A stretch of 64,000 bases of DNA from Acidobacteriota bacterium (GCA_025463135.1 JAOAPY010000056.1:1-64000), one strand, 5' to 3'; shown: positions 32,851-40,790, counted from the stretch's first letter. Notes: generated by a model not told the origin, from the letters alone. A program made the numbers and translations.

Positions 32851-33633
32851 TCAATACATCACCGTCCCGCCATCGACATTGATCGCCTGCCCCGTGATCC
32901 CTCGCCCTTCTTCAGACGCCAGCAGCAAAGCCACGGCCGCAACTTCCTCCGAGGTCACGAGGCGCCGCTGCGGACTCAGGCGTTTTAATATTTCCAGTGA
33001 CTCATCCGCCGACTTCCCGGTCCGGGCAGTGATATTCTCAACGCCACGCGCCGTCATTTCCGTATCTACATATCCTGGGCAAATCGCATTCACAGTTACT
33101 CCTTTGGTGGCTACTTCCAGGGCCAGGGATCTGGTCAAACCCAGCACGCCGTGTTTCGAAGCCGAGTAGGCTGCGATGTACGGCCCGCCCGTCTTGCCGG
33201 CGATCGACGCGACATTAATCACGCGACCCCAGCCGCGTTCCAACATTGCCGGTAACGCCGCGCGCGAACAATAAAACGTGCTTGAAAGATTCGTCGACAG
33301 GTGCCGCTGCCACAGTTCATCGTCGGTCTTCAGAAACGCGGCGCTGATGGCGATGCCTGCGTTGTTTACCAGGATGTCCGGACCGCGGCCTGCTTCCGTG
33401 ACGACCCGGGCGAAGGCCGCGCTGACACTATCAGGTTGGGCAACATCGCAAACAACGGGAATTGCCTGAACGCCGCACTCGTTATGAATCGCTATGGCGA
33501 CTGTACGAACTTGTTCTTCTGTCCGAGCCGCAACCGCGACGTCGGCGCCTTCGCGCGCAAAGGCAAACGCGATCGCGCTGCCGATGCCGCGCCCGCCGCC
33601 GGTGATGAATGCGAGTTTGCCGTGTAGTTTCAT
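32851..33633 (-). CDS. SDR-family 3-hydroxyacyl-CoA dehydrogenase-like
   Basis: A 260-residue short-chain dehydrogenase. ATG at 33633 (after TAGGGGT) begins the Rossmann fold; the frame upstream runs into the neighbouring crotonase gene. Cofactor loop TGGGRGIG, NNAG, catalytic YSASK with an upstream Ser (NVASIAG), and VNAICPGYVDTEM are all present; the C-terminus has GITGQAINVDGG. It likely oxidises a 3-hydroxyacyl-CoA intermediate of the pathway with NAD. It starts 10 bp after the stop of the crotonase gene at 33644, so it is co-transcribed. Confidence 0.9.
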   Translation of the reverse strand: MKLHGKLAFITGGGRGIGSAIAFAFAREGADVAVAARTEEQVRTVAIAIHNECGVQAIPVVCDVAQPDSVSAAFARVVTEAGRGPDILVNNAGIAISAAFLKTDDELWQRHLSTNLSSTFYCSRAALPAMLERGWGRVINVASIAGKTGGPYIAAYSASKHGVLGLTRSLALEVATKGVTVNAICPGYVDTEMTARGVENITARTGKSADESLEILKRLSPQRRLVTSEEVAAVALLLASEEGRGITGQAINVDGGTVMY

Positions 33634-33643
33634 ACCCCTACAA

Positions 33644-34435
33644 TCAATGGCCGGTGAAGCGCGGGTCGCGCTTTTCGAGAAAAGCGCGCACGCCTTCTTT
33701 ACCATCTCTTGATTCAAAGCAACGCATCTGTGCCTCCACTTCATAACGAAGCATGCTCTCGAGTTCTTCGGCGCCGCTCAAATAGACCGCCTGCTTGGCG
33801 GCCGCAATGGAAATCGGCGGGGCATCCCGCAGCCGTTCGGCGAGTTTGCGCGTCGCTTCCTCGAGTTCATTGTCCGGCACCACCCAGTTGACGAGACCGA
33901 GACGATGAGCTTCCCCGGCGTCGACCGGATCGCCGAGAAAAAACATCTCGCAAGCCTTGTTGGCAGTAACCAGACGCGGCAGGAAATAAGTGCCACCCCA
34001 GTCCGGATGAAAGCCGATCTTTACAAACGATTGCGTGAAAGTGGCGCTGCTGCCGGCGATACGCAGGTCGCAGGCCAGCGCCAGATTGCAGCCGGCGCCC
34101 GCTGCCGAGCCATTGATCGAGGCGACCACCGGTTTAGTCATTTGACGAATCGCAGTGACTACACGGCGAGCAGCGCCCAACAGGCGCGCGAATTCCTCCG
34201 AGTCGTTGCGGTCCATTAATTCAGCGGCACGTTCAAGATCGCCGCCGGCACAGAAAGCGCGACCGGCGCCGGTAATTACAACCACGCGCACCAGCCGGTC
34301 GCTGCCCGCCTGCTCGAGCGCTTCGGCGAGATCCCGCCGCATGTGCCCCACCAAAGCATTGAGCTTGTCGGGCCGGTTCAGCGTGATCGTTACGATGCCG
34401 GACTCTTCCGTGAAGTCGATATTGTCGTATGGCAT
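33644..34435 (-). CDS. Enoyl-CoA hydratase/isomerase (PaaG-like crotonase)
   Basis: A 263-residue crotonase: RAFCAGGDLERAAEL (oxyanion loop), GSAAGAGCNLALACD, and QSFVKIGFHPDWGGTYFLP. The classical Glu pair is replaced (Asn in GAGCN, Val before KIG), and the Asp in HPDWGG matches PaaG-type isomerases. It is related to the gene at 31160 but clearly not a recent copy. It stands upstream of the SDR gene by 10 bp. A role in isomerising or hydrating ring-derived CoA intermediates is inferred. Confidence 0.88.
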   Translation of the reverse strand: MPYDNIDFTEESGIVTITLNRPDKLNALVGHMRRDLAEALEQAGSDRLVRVVVITGAGRAFCAGGDLERAAELMDRNDSEEFARLLGAARRVVTAIRQMTKPVVASINGSAAGAGCNLALACDLRIAGSSATFTQSFVKIGFHPDWGGTYFLPRLVTANKACEMFFLGDPVDAGEAHRLGLVNWVVPDNELEEATRKLAERLRDAPPISIAAAKQAVYLSGAEELESMLRYEVEAQMRCFESRDGKEGVRAFLEKRDPRFTGH

Positions 34436-34440
34436 TTTTT

Positions 34441-34505
34441 ATCTAGAGAACCAAAGAACCAAGATCAAAGCACAAAGATCAAAACCCGGAAATCAAACAA
34501 GCAAG
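34441..34505. repeat. 7-bp-periodic tract
   Basis: Heptamer-spaced units (CCAAAGA, ACCAAGA, TCAAAGC, ACAAAGA, TCAAAAC) fill the whole 72-bp gap between two crotonase genes. Confidence 0.75.
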
Positions 34506-34507
34506 AA

Positions 34508-35329
34508 TTATCTTCCGTTAAATTCCGGTTTTCGCTTCTCAATATATGCGGCCATGCCTTCCTTCGCATCCTCTGACTGAAACAGTTGTTGTTGCAGTTC
34601 TCGCTCCAGCGCCAAAGCATATTCAAACGGAATCTCAGCGCCGGATTGTACACTGCGCTTGATGCGGCCGACGGCGCGCGCGGCTTTCTGCGGCGTAGTG
34701 AATTGGCGCGCGTAAGTCATTACCTGGTCCATAAAAGACGCACTCGTATCAGCGACGTAAAGATGATCGATAAGACCGAGTTCCCGGCCTATCTCAAATG
34801 CCAACAACTCGCCAGTGGCCATTAGCTCGATTGCTCGAGACTTCCCGACGATACGCACCAGACGTTGCGTTCCTCCCGTTCCCGGAAGGACGCCCAAGTT
34901 CACCTCAGGCAATCCGATCTTTCCCGCTAAACGTCGCGCGATGCGAATGTCCGCGGCCATCGCGACCTCAAGACCGCCGCCTACGCAATGACCATTGATG
35001 GCCGCAATTACTAGCTTGGGAGTTTGCTCCAGGCGCGACAACGTTTCGTTGGCGTGCAGGCAGAAATAGTATTTGAATTCAGGCGTGACATTGCCGAGCA
35101 TGTTGATGTTCGCACCGGCGCAGAAAAACTTTTCACCGCTGCCCGTGATCACGATCACTTGCACACTCTCGTCCATGCGCGCCTTCAGGATGCAGGCATC
35201 CAGATCCTGCATCATTTCGTGGGTGTACGTGTTTGCGGGCGGGTCGTTGAGGGTCAACAGGGCGATGCCCTCACTCACGCTGTACTGTACGAGCGTTCTT
35301 TGCTCTTCTGTTTTGGGTTCCGCTGCCAT
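34508..35329 (-). CDS. Enoyl-CoA hydratase with classical active site
   Basis: A 273-residue crotonase starting at ATG 35329 (GGGGAAATCAGC upstream); the frame extends to 35359 without a better start. It has FCAGANINMLG (oxyanion hole) and, unlike the two neighbouring crotonases, both catalytic Glu residues: Glu121 in VGGGLEVAMAAD and Glu142 in IGLPEVNLGVLPGTGGTQR. It is therefore likely a true hydratase for trans-2-enoyl-CoA. It is probably part of the same catabolic operon, separated from the downstream crotonase by a periodic repeat tract. Confidence 0.92.
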   Translation of the reverse strand: MAAEPKTEEQRTLVQYSVSEGIALLTLNDPPANTYTHEMMQDLDACILKARMDESVQVIVITGSGEKFFCAGANINMLGNVTPEFKYYFCLHANETLSRLEQTPKLVIAAINGHCVGGGLEVAMAADIRIARRLAGKIGLPEVNLGVLPGTGGTQRLVRIVGKSRAIELMATGELLAFEIGRELGLIDHLYVADTSASFMDQVMTYARQFTTPQKAARAVGRIKRSVQSGAEIPFEYALALERELQQQLFQSEDAKEGMAAYIEKRKPEFNGR

Positions 35330-35352
35330 GCTGATTTCCCCGCGCCTCGTAA

Positions 35353-35484
35353 ATCTCAAGTCTTAGGTTTCAAGTTTCAAGTTTCAAGTTTTAGGTCTCA
35401 GATCTCAGGTCGGAAATCACTCCATCAGACCCTCCTCAAAATACAAGACCTCAAAATCCAAAGACCAAAGACCAAAGTCCAAAC
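35353..35484. repeat. 7-bp-periodic tracts of two different units
   Basis: 35353-35410 carries TTTCAAG/TCTCAGG heptamers, and 35438-35484 carries CCAAAGA heptamers. The two unit sequences differ but share the 7-bp spacing. Confidence 0.8.
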
Positions 35485-35487
35485 GCC

Positions 35488-36165
35488 TTACTTCCCACCT
35501 GCCTTCTTCAACAATTCTTCAATCTCTTTATTACCCTGCCCCGTAGCGATACCCAGCGGTGTCGCGCCGTCATTTTTCCTGAGATTGGGATCGGCGCCTT
35601 TTTCAAGCAACAACTTGACCGTGTCTATACGATTGTTCCAGGCGGCTTCAGTCAAAGGCGTGCGCCCGTCGGCGTCTTTCGCGTTTACGTAAGCCCCTTT
35701 ATCCAACAGCTCTTTAACCGCCTTGTCGTTGCCGATTCGGGCCGCATCGATCAAATCCATGCTCTTCCTGATCAACTCGACGGTATCTGTGTGACCCGCC
35801 GCCATGGTCACCGGCGTCTCGCCGTCTTTCTTCCTGGCCCACAAGTCACCACCGTGATCGATGAGCAGTTTGACGATTTCCGTGTGGCCACGGTATGCAG
35901 CCTCGGTCAAAGGCGTCCGGCCATCCCCGTCTTTGGTGTTCGGTGTTACTCCCTTGTCGAGCAGCGTTTTGACGCCGGCAGTATCACCTTTGATCGCGGC
36001 ATCGAGCAGCGCGAGCTCATCGGCAGACCGCGGCGCCGGAGCACTGGCAGTTGGACCGCTGCCGGGAGTCGCCGGCACGCCGGGCCGTGGAGTGCAAGAG
36101 GCAAGCAGGGTCAGCAGTCCGAGCACGAGAGTCGAAACCAGCAGACGCAAAATATTCTGGGACAT
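35488..36165 (-). CDS. Ankyrin-repeat lipoprotein
   Basis: A 225-residue lipoprotein. ATG 36165 starts a signal peptide with lipobox (LLTLLASC); an upstream in-frame ATG (36201) would add 12 charged residues. A Pro/Ala/Ser linker follows, then about five ankyrin repeats (KDGDGRTPLTEAAYRGHTEIVKLL type, with DADGRTPLTEAAWNNRIDTV and NDGATPLGIATGQGNKEIEELL as further units). It is a protein-protein interaction module tethered to the envelope. It lies just after the TetR gene (36 bp) and before the crotonases in transcription order, but any metabolic link is unclear. Confidence 0.88.
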   Translation of the reverse strand: MSQNILRLLVSTLVLGLLTLLASCTPRPGVPATPGSGPTASAPAPRSADELALLDAAIKGDTAGVKTLLDKGVTPNTKDGDGRTPLTEAAYRGHTEIVKLLIDHGGDLWARKKDGETPVTMAAGHTDTVELIRKSMDLIDAARIGNDKAVKELLDKGAYVNAKDADGRTPLTEAAWNNRIDTVKLLLEKGADPNLRKNDGATPLGIATGQGNKEIEELLKKAGGK

Positions 36166-36201
36166 GTTTGCAGATTTTCTTCTTCCAAGATCGAATAACA
36201 T

Positions 36202-36885
36202 TTAGACGTTGGTGGTGTTCTCTCCCGGCTCGCGCCAGACGCTGAGGTTTTCAGCGGGCGTGGTCCTGGGTAAATCAAGCGCTCTATCCTGCGTTGCATC
36301 CACAAAACCGGTCAAGTAAAGCCGCGTCACATTGTCGACCAGTTCCGAGACTGCCAACTTGCCTTTCGGGTTGTACCAGTTATAGATCCAATTCATCATA
36401 CCGAACAACGCATAAGTTGCCACAGTCAAATCAATCTGCTTTTCTCCGGCGGGCCGCGTCTGCCGCACTTCGCTGAGAATCTTGCGCGCCCGGCGCGTGT
36501 ACTTTTCCTTTTTGCCGGACACTCGCACACGCAAATCGCCGGCGAGCGATTCGGCCTCGTGCGACAGGACTTTCATCTCGGCCATATTGGCCGCGAAGAA
36601 TGCCAGATGATTATCGATAAAGACGCGCAGCTTTTGCACCGGGTCATTGATGTCGGACAAGCGCATTTCCAATCGGTCGATCACGCGCCCGAAACAGTTG
36701 TCCTGAATTAGAAACAGCAGTTCTTCCTTGGATTTGCAGTAATGATAAAGGCCCGCGAGGCTGACGCCCGTCGCGCGCGAAATATCGCGCATCGTGGTGG
36801 AGTGATAACTCTTCTCGGCAAAGATCCGCGCTGCATGACGCAGGATAAATTCGAGCTTTTGATCGTAACGCGTAAAATCTTGCAT
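36202..36885 (-). CDS. TetR-family regulator, probably of the aromatic cluster
   Basis: A 227-residue regulator starting at ATG 36885; the frame further upstream is a translated periodic tract and palindromic repeat, so it is rejected. The HTH is in STTMRDISRATGVSLAGLYHYCKSKEELL; the C-terminal ligand domain (~70-200) resembles acyl-CoA-responsive TetR proteins. It sits between the BoxB/BoxC genes and the beta-oxidation genes, so it is a likely repressor of the cluster released by an aromatic CoA ester (inference). A candidate operator is the palindromic TTCGAACGAACGTTCGAACGA upstream of the BoxC gene (40369-40389). Confidence 0.85.
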   Translation of the reverse strand: MQDFTRYDQKLEFILRHAARIFAEKSYHSTTMRDISRATGVSLAGLYHYCKSKEELLFLIQDNCFGRVIDRLEMRLSDINDPVQKLRVFIDNHLAFFAANMAEMKVLSHEAESLAGDLRVRVSGKKEKYTRRARKILSEVRQTRPAGEKQIDLTVATYALFGMMNWIYNWYNPKGKLAVSELVDNVTRLYLTGFVDATQDRALDLPRTTPAENLSVWREPGENTTNV

Positions 36886-36953
36886 AAAAGAGTTGGTCTT
36901 GGGCCTTTGGACTTTTGGTCTTTGGTTTTTTCCTCTCGTCGTAAGCTCCGGAG

Positions 36954-37095
36954 GAGCGAAGTGTTTATGGATAACGCAGAATTTCTTGGTTCTGATGAGC
37001 CCCGCAGGGTCGTGATGTTCTCGACCTTGCGCCCCTACGGAGCGCGTCACCTGAAGAAGGGCCATCCGCTATAAACATTCCGCTCCTCCGGAGCT
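36954..37095. repeat. ~142-bp palindromic repeat with GCTCCGGAGGAGC ends, copy 2
   Basis: The ends AGCTCCGGAGGAGCGAAGTG and CATTCCGCTCCTCCGGAGCT are inverted; the internal parts (GTTTATGG..., GCCCCGCAGGG..., CTATAAAC) match the element at 32639-32784. It is bracketed by periodic tracts on both sides (36894-36931 and 37096-37172). Confidence 0.88.
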
Positions 37096-37172
37096 TAGAA
37101 CCAGAAGCCAAAGACCCAAAGCCTAAACCCAAAATCCAAAATCCAAAGACCAAAGACCAAAGACCAAAACCT
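37096..37172. repeat. 7-bp-periodic tract (CCAAAGA)
   Basis: Around ten heptamer units (CCAAAGA, CCCAAAG, AATCCAA variants) lie immediately before the BoxB stop codon. Confidence 0.8.
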
Positions 37173-37175
37173 TCC

Positions 37176-38573
37176 TTACAACCGAACGTACTCAAACTCA
37201 AACGGCTTACCTTTGACGCCGGAGATTGGCGGGGCGATCCAGTTGGCGATCTTGCCCGGCTCAGTTACCGGATGCATCAAGCTGCGGACGTACTCGCGAT
37301 CTTCAATAGCCGGCAGCCACTCAGCTTTGCGCTGCTCAAACTCGTCATTGCCGATCAGGTTGCCGTGAATATCGAAATTGTGTCCGGCAAATTCGCCCAC
37401 GTGCCGATGAAAGCGTGTATGCGGCAGTGAAAGTCGATCACTCAAACCTTCGTCGGCGAGGGCCTTGTTCCAGCGCGCCAGGCCTTTCTCACAGTCTTTG
37501 ACGTACTCCAGGCGAAGTACTTCGTTCAGCGCGTTGCGCAAAGGCACTTCACGCTGCTTCAGTTGGCCGCCATCAACCACAGTCAAAGTGAAAATCTCAT
37601 TTGCCGCGGTGTGGTCCGTGTACTGCTCCTGCTCCTTATAACGTCCCTTTAAACCGGCGGCGAAGAAATCCGCCGAGTTCGAGCTGATCTCGCCGCCAAA
37701 TAGATCCAACGAGTAGCTGAACCAAAAGTTGATGTACTTCTGAATTATCTCGAGCGGAATACCGCCCAACTCGCGCGCGTCGCCCTGCTTCATCAACTGC
37801 GCGGTGCGCTTTACCACGCGCGACAAGCCGGTATCGCCGACGAACATGTGGTGCGCTTCTTCAGTGAGCATGAACTGGCAGGTGCGCGCCAGCGGCTCGA
37901 AGCCGGATTCAGCCAACGCGGAAAGCTGATACTTGCCGTCGCGATCGGTGAACATCGTGAACGCAAAAAAATTAAGCCAGTCATCGCAGGGCTGATTGAA
38001 TGCTTCGAGAATGCGCGGCTTGTCGGGATTGCCGCTGCGTCGCTCCAGCAATGCGTCCGCTTCATCGCGACCATCGCGGCCGAAATAGCCGTGCAGCAAA
38101 TAAACCATGGCCCATAAGTGACGGCCCTCTTCGACATTCACCTGAAACAAATTGCGCAGGTCATAAAGCGAGGGACAGGTTTGTCCCAGCAGTCTTTGCT
38201 GTTCCACCGAAGCCGGTTCGGTGTCGCCTTGCGTCACGATGATGCGGCGTAGAGAGTTGCGAAATTCGCCGGGCACTTCCTGGTAAGCGGGTAGGCCGCA
38301 GTTATCGCCAAAGCCGACACGCGCATCGGGCTCTGCCGGCTTCAGAAAAATACCCCAGCGATAGTCCGGCATTTTTACAAAATCAAAATTGGCCCAACCA
38401 TCGGGCTCGACACTGATCGCCGTGCGCAGATAGACGTCCTTTTCCTGAAAACCTTCGGGACCCATCTCGCGCCACCAGTCGAGATAGTTGGGCAACCACC
38501 TTTCCAGCGCGCGTTGGAGTTTTTTGTCTTCAGAAAGATTTACGTTGTTAGGAATGCGTTCGTATAAATTCAT
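37176..38573 (-). CDS. boxB: Benzoyl-CoA 2,3-epoxidase subunit B
   Basis: A 465-residue diiron oxygenase component. It contains VNVEEGRHLWAMVYLLHGYF and LTEEAHHMFVGDTGLSRV, the Glu/His clusters of the BoxB diiron site, and FWFSYSLDLFGGEISSN. BoxB forms the 2,3-epoxide of benzoyl-CoA using oxygen and electrons from the reductase BoxA. BoxA is not in the window. The gene is upstream of the TetR gene and downstream of boxC in transcription order (113-bp gap filled by a degenerate repeat). The length fits the family. Confidence 0.95.
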   Translation of the reverse strand: MNLYERIPNNVNLSEDKKLQRALERWLPNYLDWWREMGPEGFQEKDVYLRTAISVEPDGWANFDFVKMPDYRWGIFLKPAEPDARVGFGDNCGLPAYQEVPGEFRNSLRRIIVTQGDTEPASVEQQRLLGQTCPSLYDLRNLFQVNVEEGRHLWAMVYLLHGYFGRDGRDEADALLERRSGNPDKPRILEAFNQPCDDWLNFFAFTMFTDRDGKYQLSALAESGFEPLARTCQFMLTEEAHHMFVGDTGLSRVVKRTAQLMKQGDARELGGIPLEIIQKYINFWFSYSLDLFGGEISSNSADFFAAGLKGRYKEQEQYTDHTAANEIFTLTVVDGGQLKQREVPLRNALNEVLRLEYVKDCEKGLARWNKALADEGLSDRLSLPHTRFHRHVGEFAGHNFDIHGNLIGNDEFEQRKAEWLPAIEDREYVRSLMHPVTEPGKIANWIAPPISGVKGKPFEFEYVRL

Positions 38574-38582
38574 GCCATCACC

Positions 38583-38668
38583 GTGTAACGCTCCCTACGG
38601 AGCTTTATTGAGAGATTGATTATCAGTTTCTATAAACATTTCGTGCCTCCGGCACTTCGGACTAGACC
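38583..38668. repeat. Degenerate copy of the GCTCC-type palindromic repeat
   Basis: GTAACGCTCCCTACGGAGC at one end and CTATAAACATTTCGTGCC-TCCGGCAC at the other resemble the ends of the elements at 32639 and 36954, with most of the centre missing. Confidence 0.6.
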
Positions 38669-38686
38669 TCTAAACGCGATCACATC

Positions 38687-40348
38687 CTAAGTTCGCTTAA
38701 AATCAAACTGCGATTGTGTCGGCTTTCCGTAATTCGTTAATGCGCCTTGTGGGCCGACGGCGTTCGGGCGTTGGAAGATCCAGTTTTGCCACGCGGTCAA
38801 ACGGCCGAAGATTTTCGTGTCCATCGATTCCGGACCCGCGAATCGCAGCGAAGCTTCCATGCCGGTGAGCGCATCCGGCGAAAGGGAAGTTCTTTCCTCT
38901 ATCGCCACGCGAATCTCGTCTTCCCAATCCAAATCGTCAGGAGCAAAAGTAATCAGACCGGCGTCTTCCGCGGCTTCAGCGTCCCATGGGCCAGTGTCTT
39001 CCAGCAGCGCGGCAACCCGCTCAGGCGTCCCCAGAAAGCGCGACTGCAAACGCGTCAAGCCATTACTCATCGGCAACGCACCGGCATTAAATTCACTCGC
39101 CGCGATGGCTACTGCCTGGTCCGGACTATTGAGCATGTAACTGCGATCCGCGGCGAGTGCCAACTCCAGCAAGTTACCGGCAAAGCAACTTCCCGGTTCG
39201 ATCAGGGCAAAGAAACTTTTTGCGGTGAGGTCAAGTCGGCGCAGCACGCGCGCCATGTACAGTACGATCTCGCGCACGAGCCAGTGATCGCGCAAGGCGG
39301 TTAGCGTCTTATCAAGGGCCAGGACGTTATCGATGTCTCCTTCGGTACGCAGGCAAACGAGTCCAATCTCGGGCTCGTTCACACGCATGTGCAGGAGGGC
39401 GTCGTCCAGCTCGCGATAGGCTTGCAGCGGCCAGTATGCGTCGCCGAGTTCCTGGATCTCTTTCGCTGTAGTGGGGAGATTAGATCCGGGACCAAGCATG
39501 GTTAGATCGGCGTAGCGTTTTTCGCGATTGAATTTCACGCTGATGTATTTATAGGCGCGTGTGTCGACGGTTGATTCGAATTGGAGAGGAGTTAGTTTGA
39601 TGCCGACGCTGTTAGATGGGCTTTGAACTCGAGAGCTGCCGTCATCACGCAAGCTAACAGCTTGCGTTACATCCGCGACACGCTGCGCGATCGATTCGTC
39701 AAATTTTGAGGTGGGAAAGCTATCATCGATCAGGCCCCACTCTTTCGCGCGTTTGCCTTTTAGTCCTTCCGCGAGGGTCGAGAAAACATCCGCACGATCG
39801 CGTCGCACTTTTCGTTTGTCTACCAGTCGCGTCAATCCCCCGGTGCCCGGCAACACACCAAGCAGCGGCACCTCGGGAAGGGAAACGGCAGAGTTGCCGT
39901 CATCAACCAGATAGATTTCGTCACAGGCGATTGCCAATTCGTAGCCGCCGCCCGATGCGGTCCCATTCAGCGCCGCGATATAGCGGCGGCCCGAATGCCG
40001 CGAGTCGTCTTCGATCGCACAGCGCGTCTCGTTGGTGAATTTACAGAAGTTGACTTTGAAGGCGTGGGACGACGTGCCCAGCATATAGATATTAGCGCCG
40101 GCGCAGAAGATGCGGGGCTTGAGGCTGGAGACCACGACCGCCCGCACTTGGGGATGTTCAAAGCGCAAGCGCTGAATGGCGTCGGCGAGTTCAATATCGA
40201 CGCCCAGGTCATAGGAGTTGAGCTTGAGCTTATAGCCTTCGGCGAGCGTCTGGTCTTCCTGGACATCCATCGAAAGTCGCGCCACGGCGCCTTCAACGTT
40301 TAGCTTCCAGTGCTTGTATTCTTTCGGCGATGTCTGAAAGTTGATCAT
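38687..40348 (-). CDS. boxC: Benzoyl-CoA-dihydrodiol lyase (epoxide hydrolase)
   Basis: A 553-residue protein starting at ATG 40348 with GAGG eight nt upstream. It is a long crotonase-fold enzyme: RIFCAGANIYMLGTSSHAFK (oxyanion loop), LNGTASGGGYELAIACDEIYLV, LPEVPLLGVLPGTGGLTRL, and a second crotonase-like half ending near the C-terminus. BoxC hydrolytically opens the ring of 2,3-epoxybenzoyl-CoA to 3,4-dehydroadipyl-CoA semialdehyde and formate. The segment around residues 228-240 (VTQAVSLRDD) is encoded by a REP-like palindrome (39647-39667) that appears to have become part of the coding sequence. Confidence 0.94.
   Translation of the reverse strand: MINFQTSPKEYKHWKLNVEGAVARLSMDVQEDQTLAEGYKLKLNSYDLGVDIELADAIQRLRFEHPQVRAVVVSSLKPRIFCAGANIYMLGTSSHAFKVNFCKFTNETRCAIEDDSRHSGRRYIAALNGTASGGGYELAIACDEIYLVDDGNSAVSLPEVPLLGVLPGTGGLTRLVDKRKVRRDRADVFSTLAEGLKGKRAKEWGLIDDSFPTSKFDESIAQRVADVTQAVSLRDDGSSRVQSPSNSVGIKLTPLQFESTVDTRAYKYISVKFNREKRYADLTMLGPGSNLPTTAKEIQELGDAYWPLQAYRELDDALLHMRVNEPEIGLVCLRTEGDIDNVLALDKTLTALRDHWLVREIVLYMARVLRRLDLTAKSFFALIEPGSCFAGNLLELALAADRSYMLNSPDQAVAIAASEFNAGALPMSNGLTRLQSRFLGTPERVAALLEDTGPWDAEAAEDAGLITFAPDDLDWEDEIRVAIEERTSLSPDALTGMEASLRFAGPESMDTKIFGRLTAWQNWIFQRPNAVGPQGALTNYGKPTQSQFDFKRT
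39647..39667. repeat. Palindromic repeat inside the boxC coding sequence
   Basis: A perfect palindrome with 9-bp arms, ACGCAAGCT-AAC-AGCTTGCGT, continued by TAC as in intergenic relatives at 56904-56924 and 58234-58254 (ACGCAAACC-AAC-AGTTTGCGT followed by TAC). Confidence 0.8.
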
Positions 40349-40368
40349 TAATACCTCAATAAATTTTA

Positions 40369-40389
40369 TTCGAACGAACGTTCGAACGA
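40369..40389. promoter_or_regulatory. Candidate TetR operator upstream of boxC
   Basis: TTCGAACGAACGTTCGAACGA contains the perfect palindrome CGAACGTTCG flanked by a repeated TTCGAACGA. It lies 21 bp upstream of the boxC start codon. Tight spacing to the gene fits repression. The cluster's TetR protein (36202-36885) is the obvious candidate binder; no second identical site was found in the window. Confidence 0.55.
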
Positions 40390-40641
40390 GCATGATAATG
40401 GGATTAAGAAGCGGAGGTCAACCGGCGGGGAAAGAGAAGAAAGCCATTTTTGCGGGTGCTCCAAAGGGGCAGTCAAAACGTAAAGCCATCGGAGTTCCGC
40501 GCATCCACTCTGGAACCGCGTAAGAATGATAACATCGAGCAACCCCTTGACAGGTTTGTTCATGGGCGCGTAGGGTTTTGGATCCACCCACCAAAGCTCA
40601 AACATGGATTCAGATCTGAGAGCGAGATCTGACAAAAATTT

Positions 40642-40740
40642 GGAGGCGAATCTGTTCTGGTGAACGGCGCGGTCTTCAAAACCGTCAGTGAGACTGTGAG
40701 AACAGGCTCAGGTAGGTTCGATTCCTACACGCCTCCGCCA
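40642..40740 (+). tRNA. selC: Selenocysteine tRNA (anticodon UCA)
   Basis: A 99-nt tRNA with the acceptor GGAGGCG paired to CGCCTCC and an encoded 3' GCCA-end CCA. The anticodon loop CTTCAAA reads TCA between GGT and ACC stem strands. It has a long extra arm and a T-arm GTAGGTTCGATTCCTAC. The UCA anticodon, long variable arm and long acceptor/T stack define tRNA-Sec and closely parallel the E. coli selC layout. It implies that UGA is read as selenocysteine in this genome; selA, selB and selD are not in the window, and no selenoprotein was recognised here. Confidence 0.95.
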
Positions 40741-40741
40741 A

Positions 40742-40781
40742 CTGGATTGTGGATTGCTGACTGCTGATTGCAGATTCAGAG
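40742..40781. repeat. 7-bp-periodic tract (GATTGCT type)
   Basis: GGATTGT, GGATTGC, TGACTGC, TGATTGC and AGATTCA units occur in succession between tRNA-Sec and the next gene; the tract ends at that gene's ribosome-binding site (GAGGAGG). Confidence 0.65.
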
Positions 40782-40790
40782 GAGGAATCT

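Noticed and set aside
36886-37065. 60-residue N-terminal extension of the TetR protein
   Set aside because: It is a translation of a periodic tract and the GCTCC palindromic element; the HTH domain begins right after ATG 36885.
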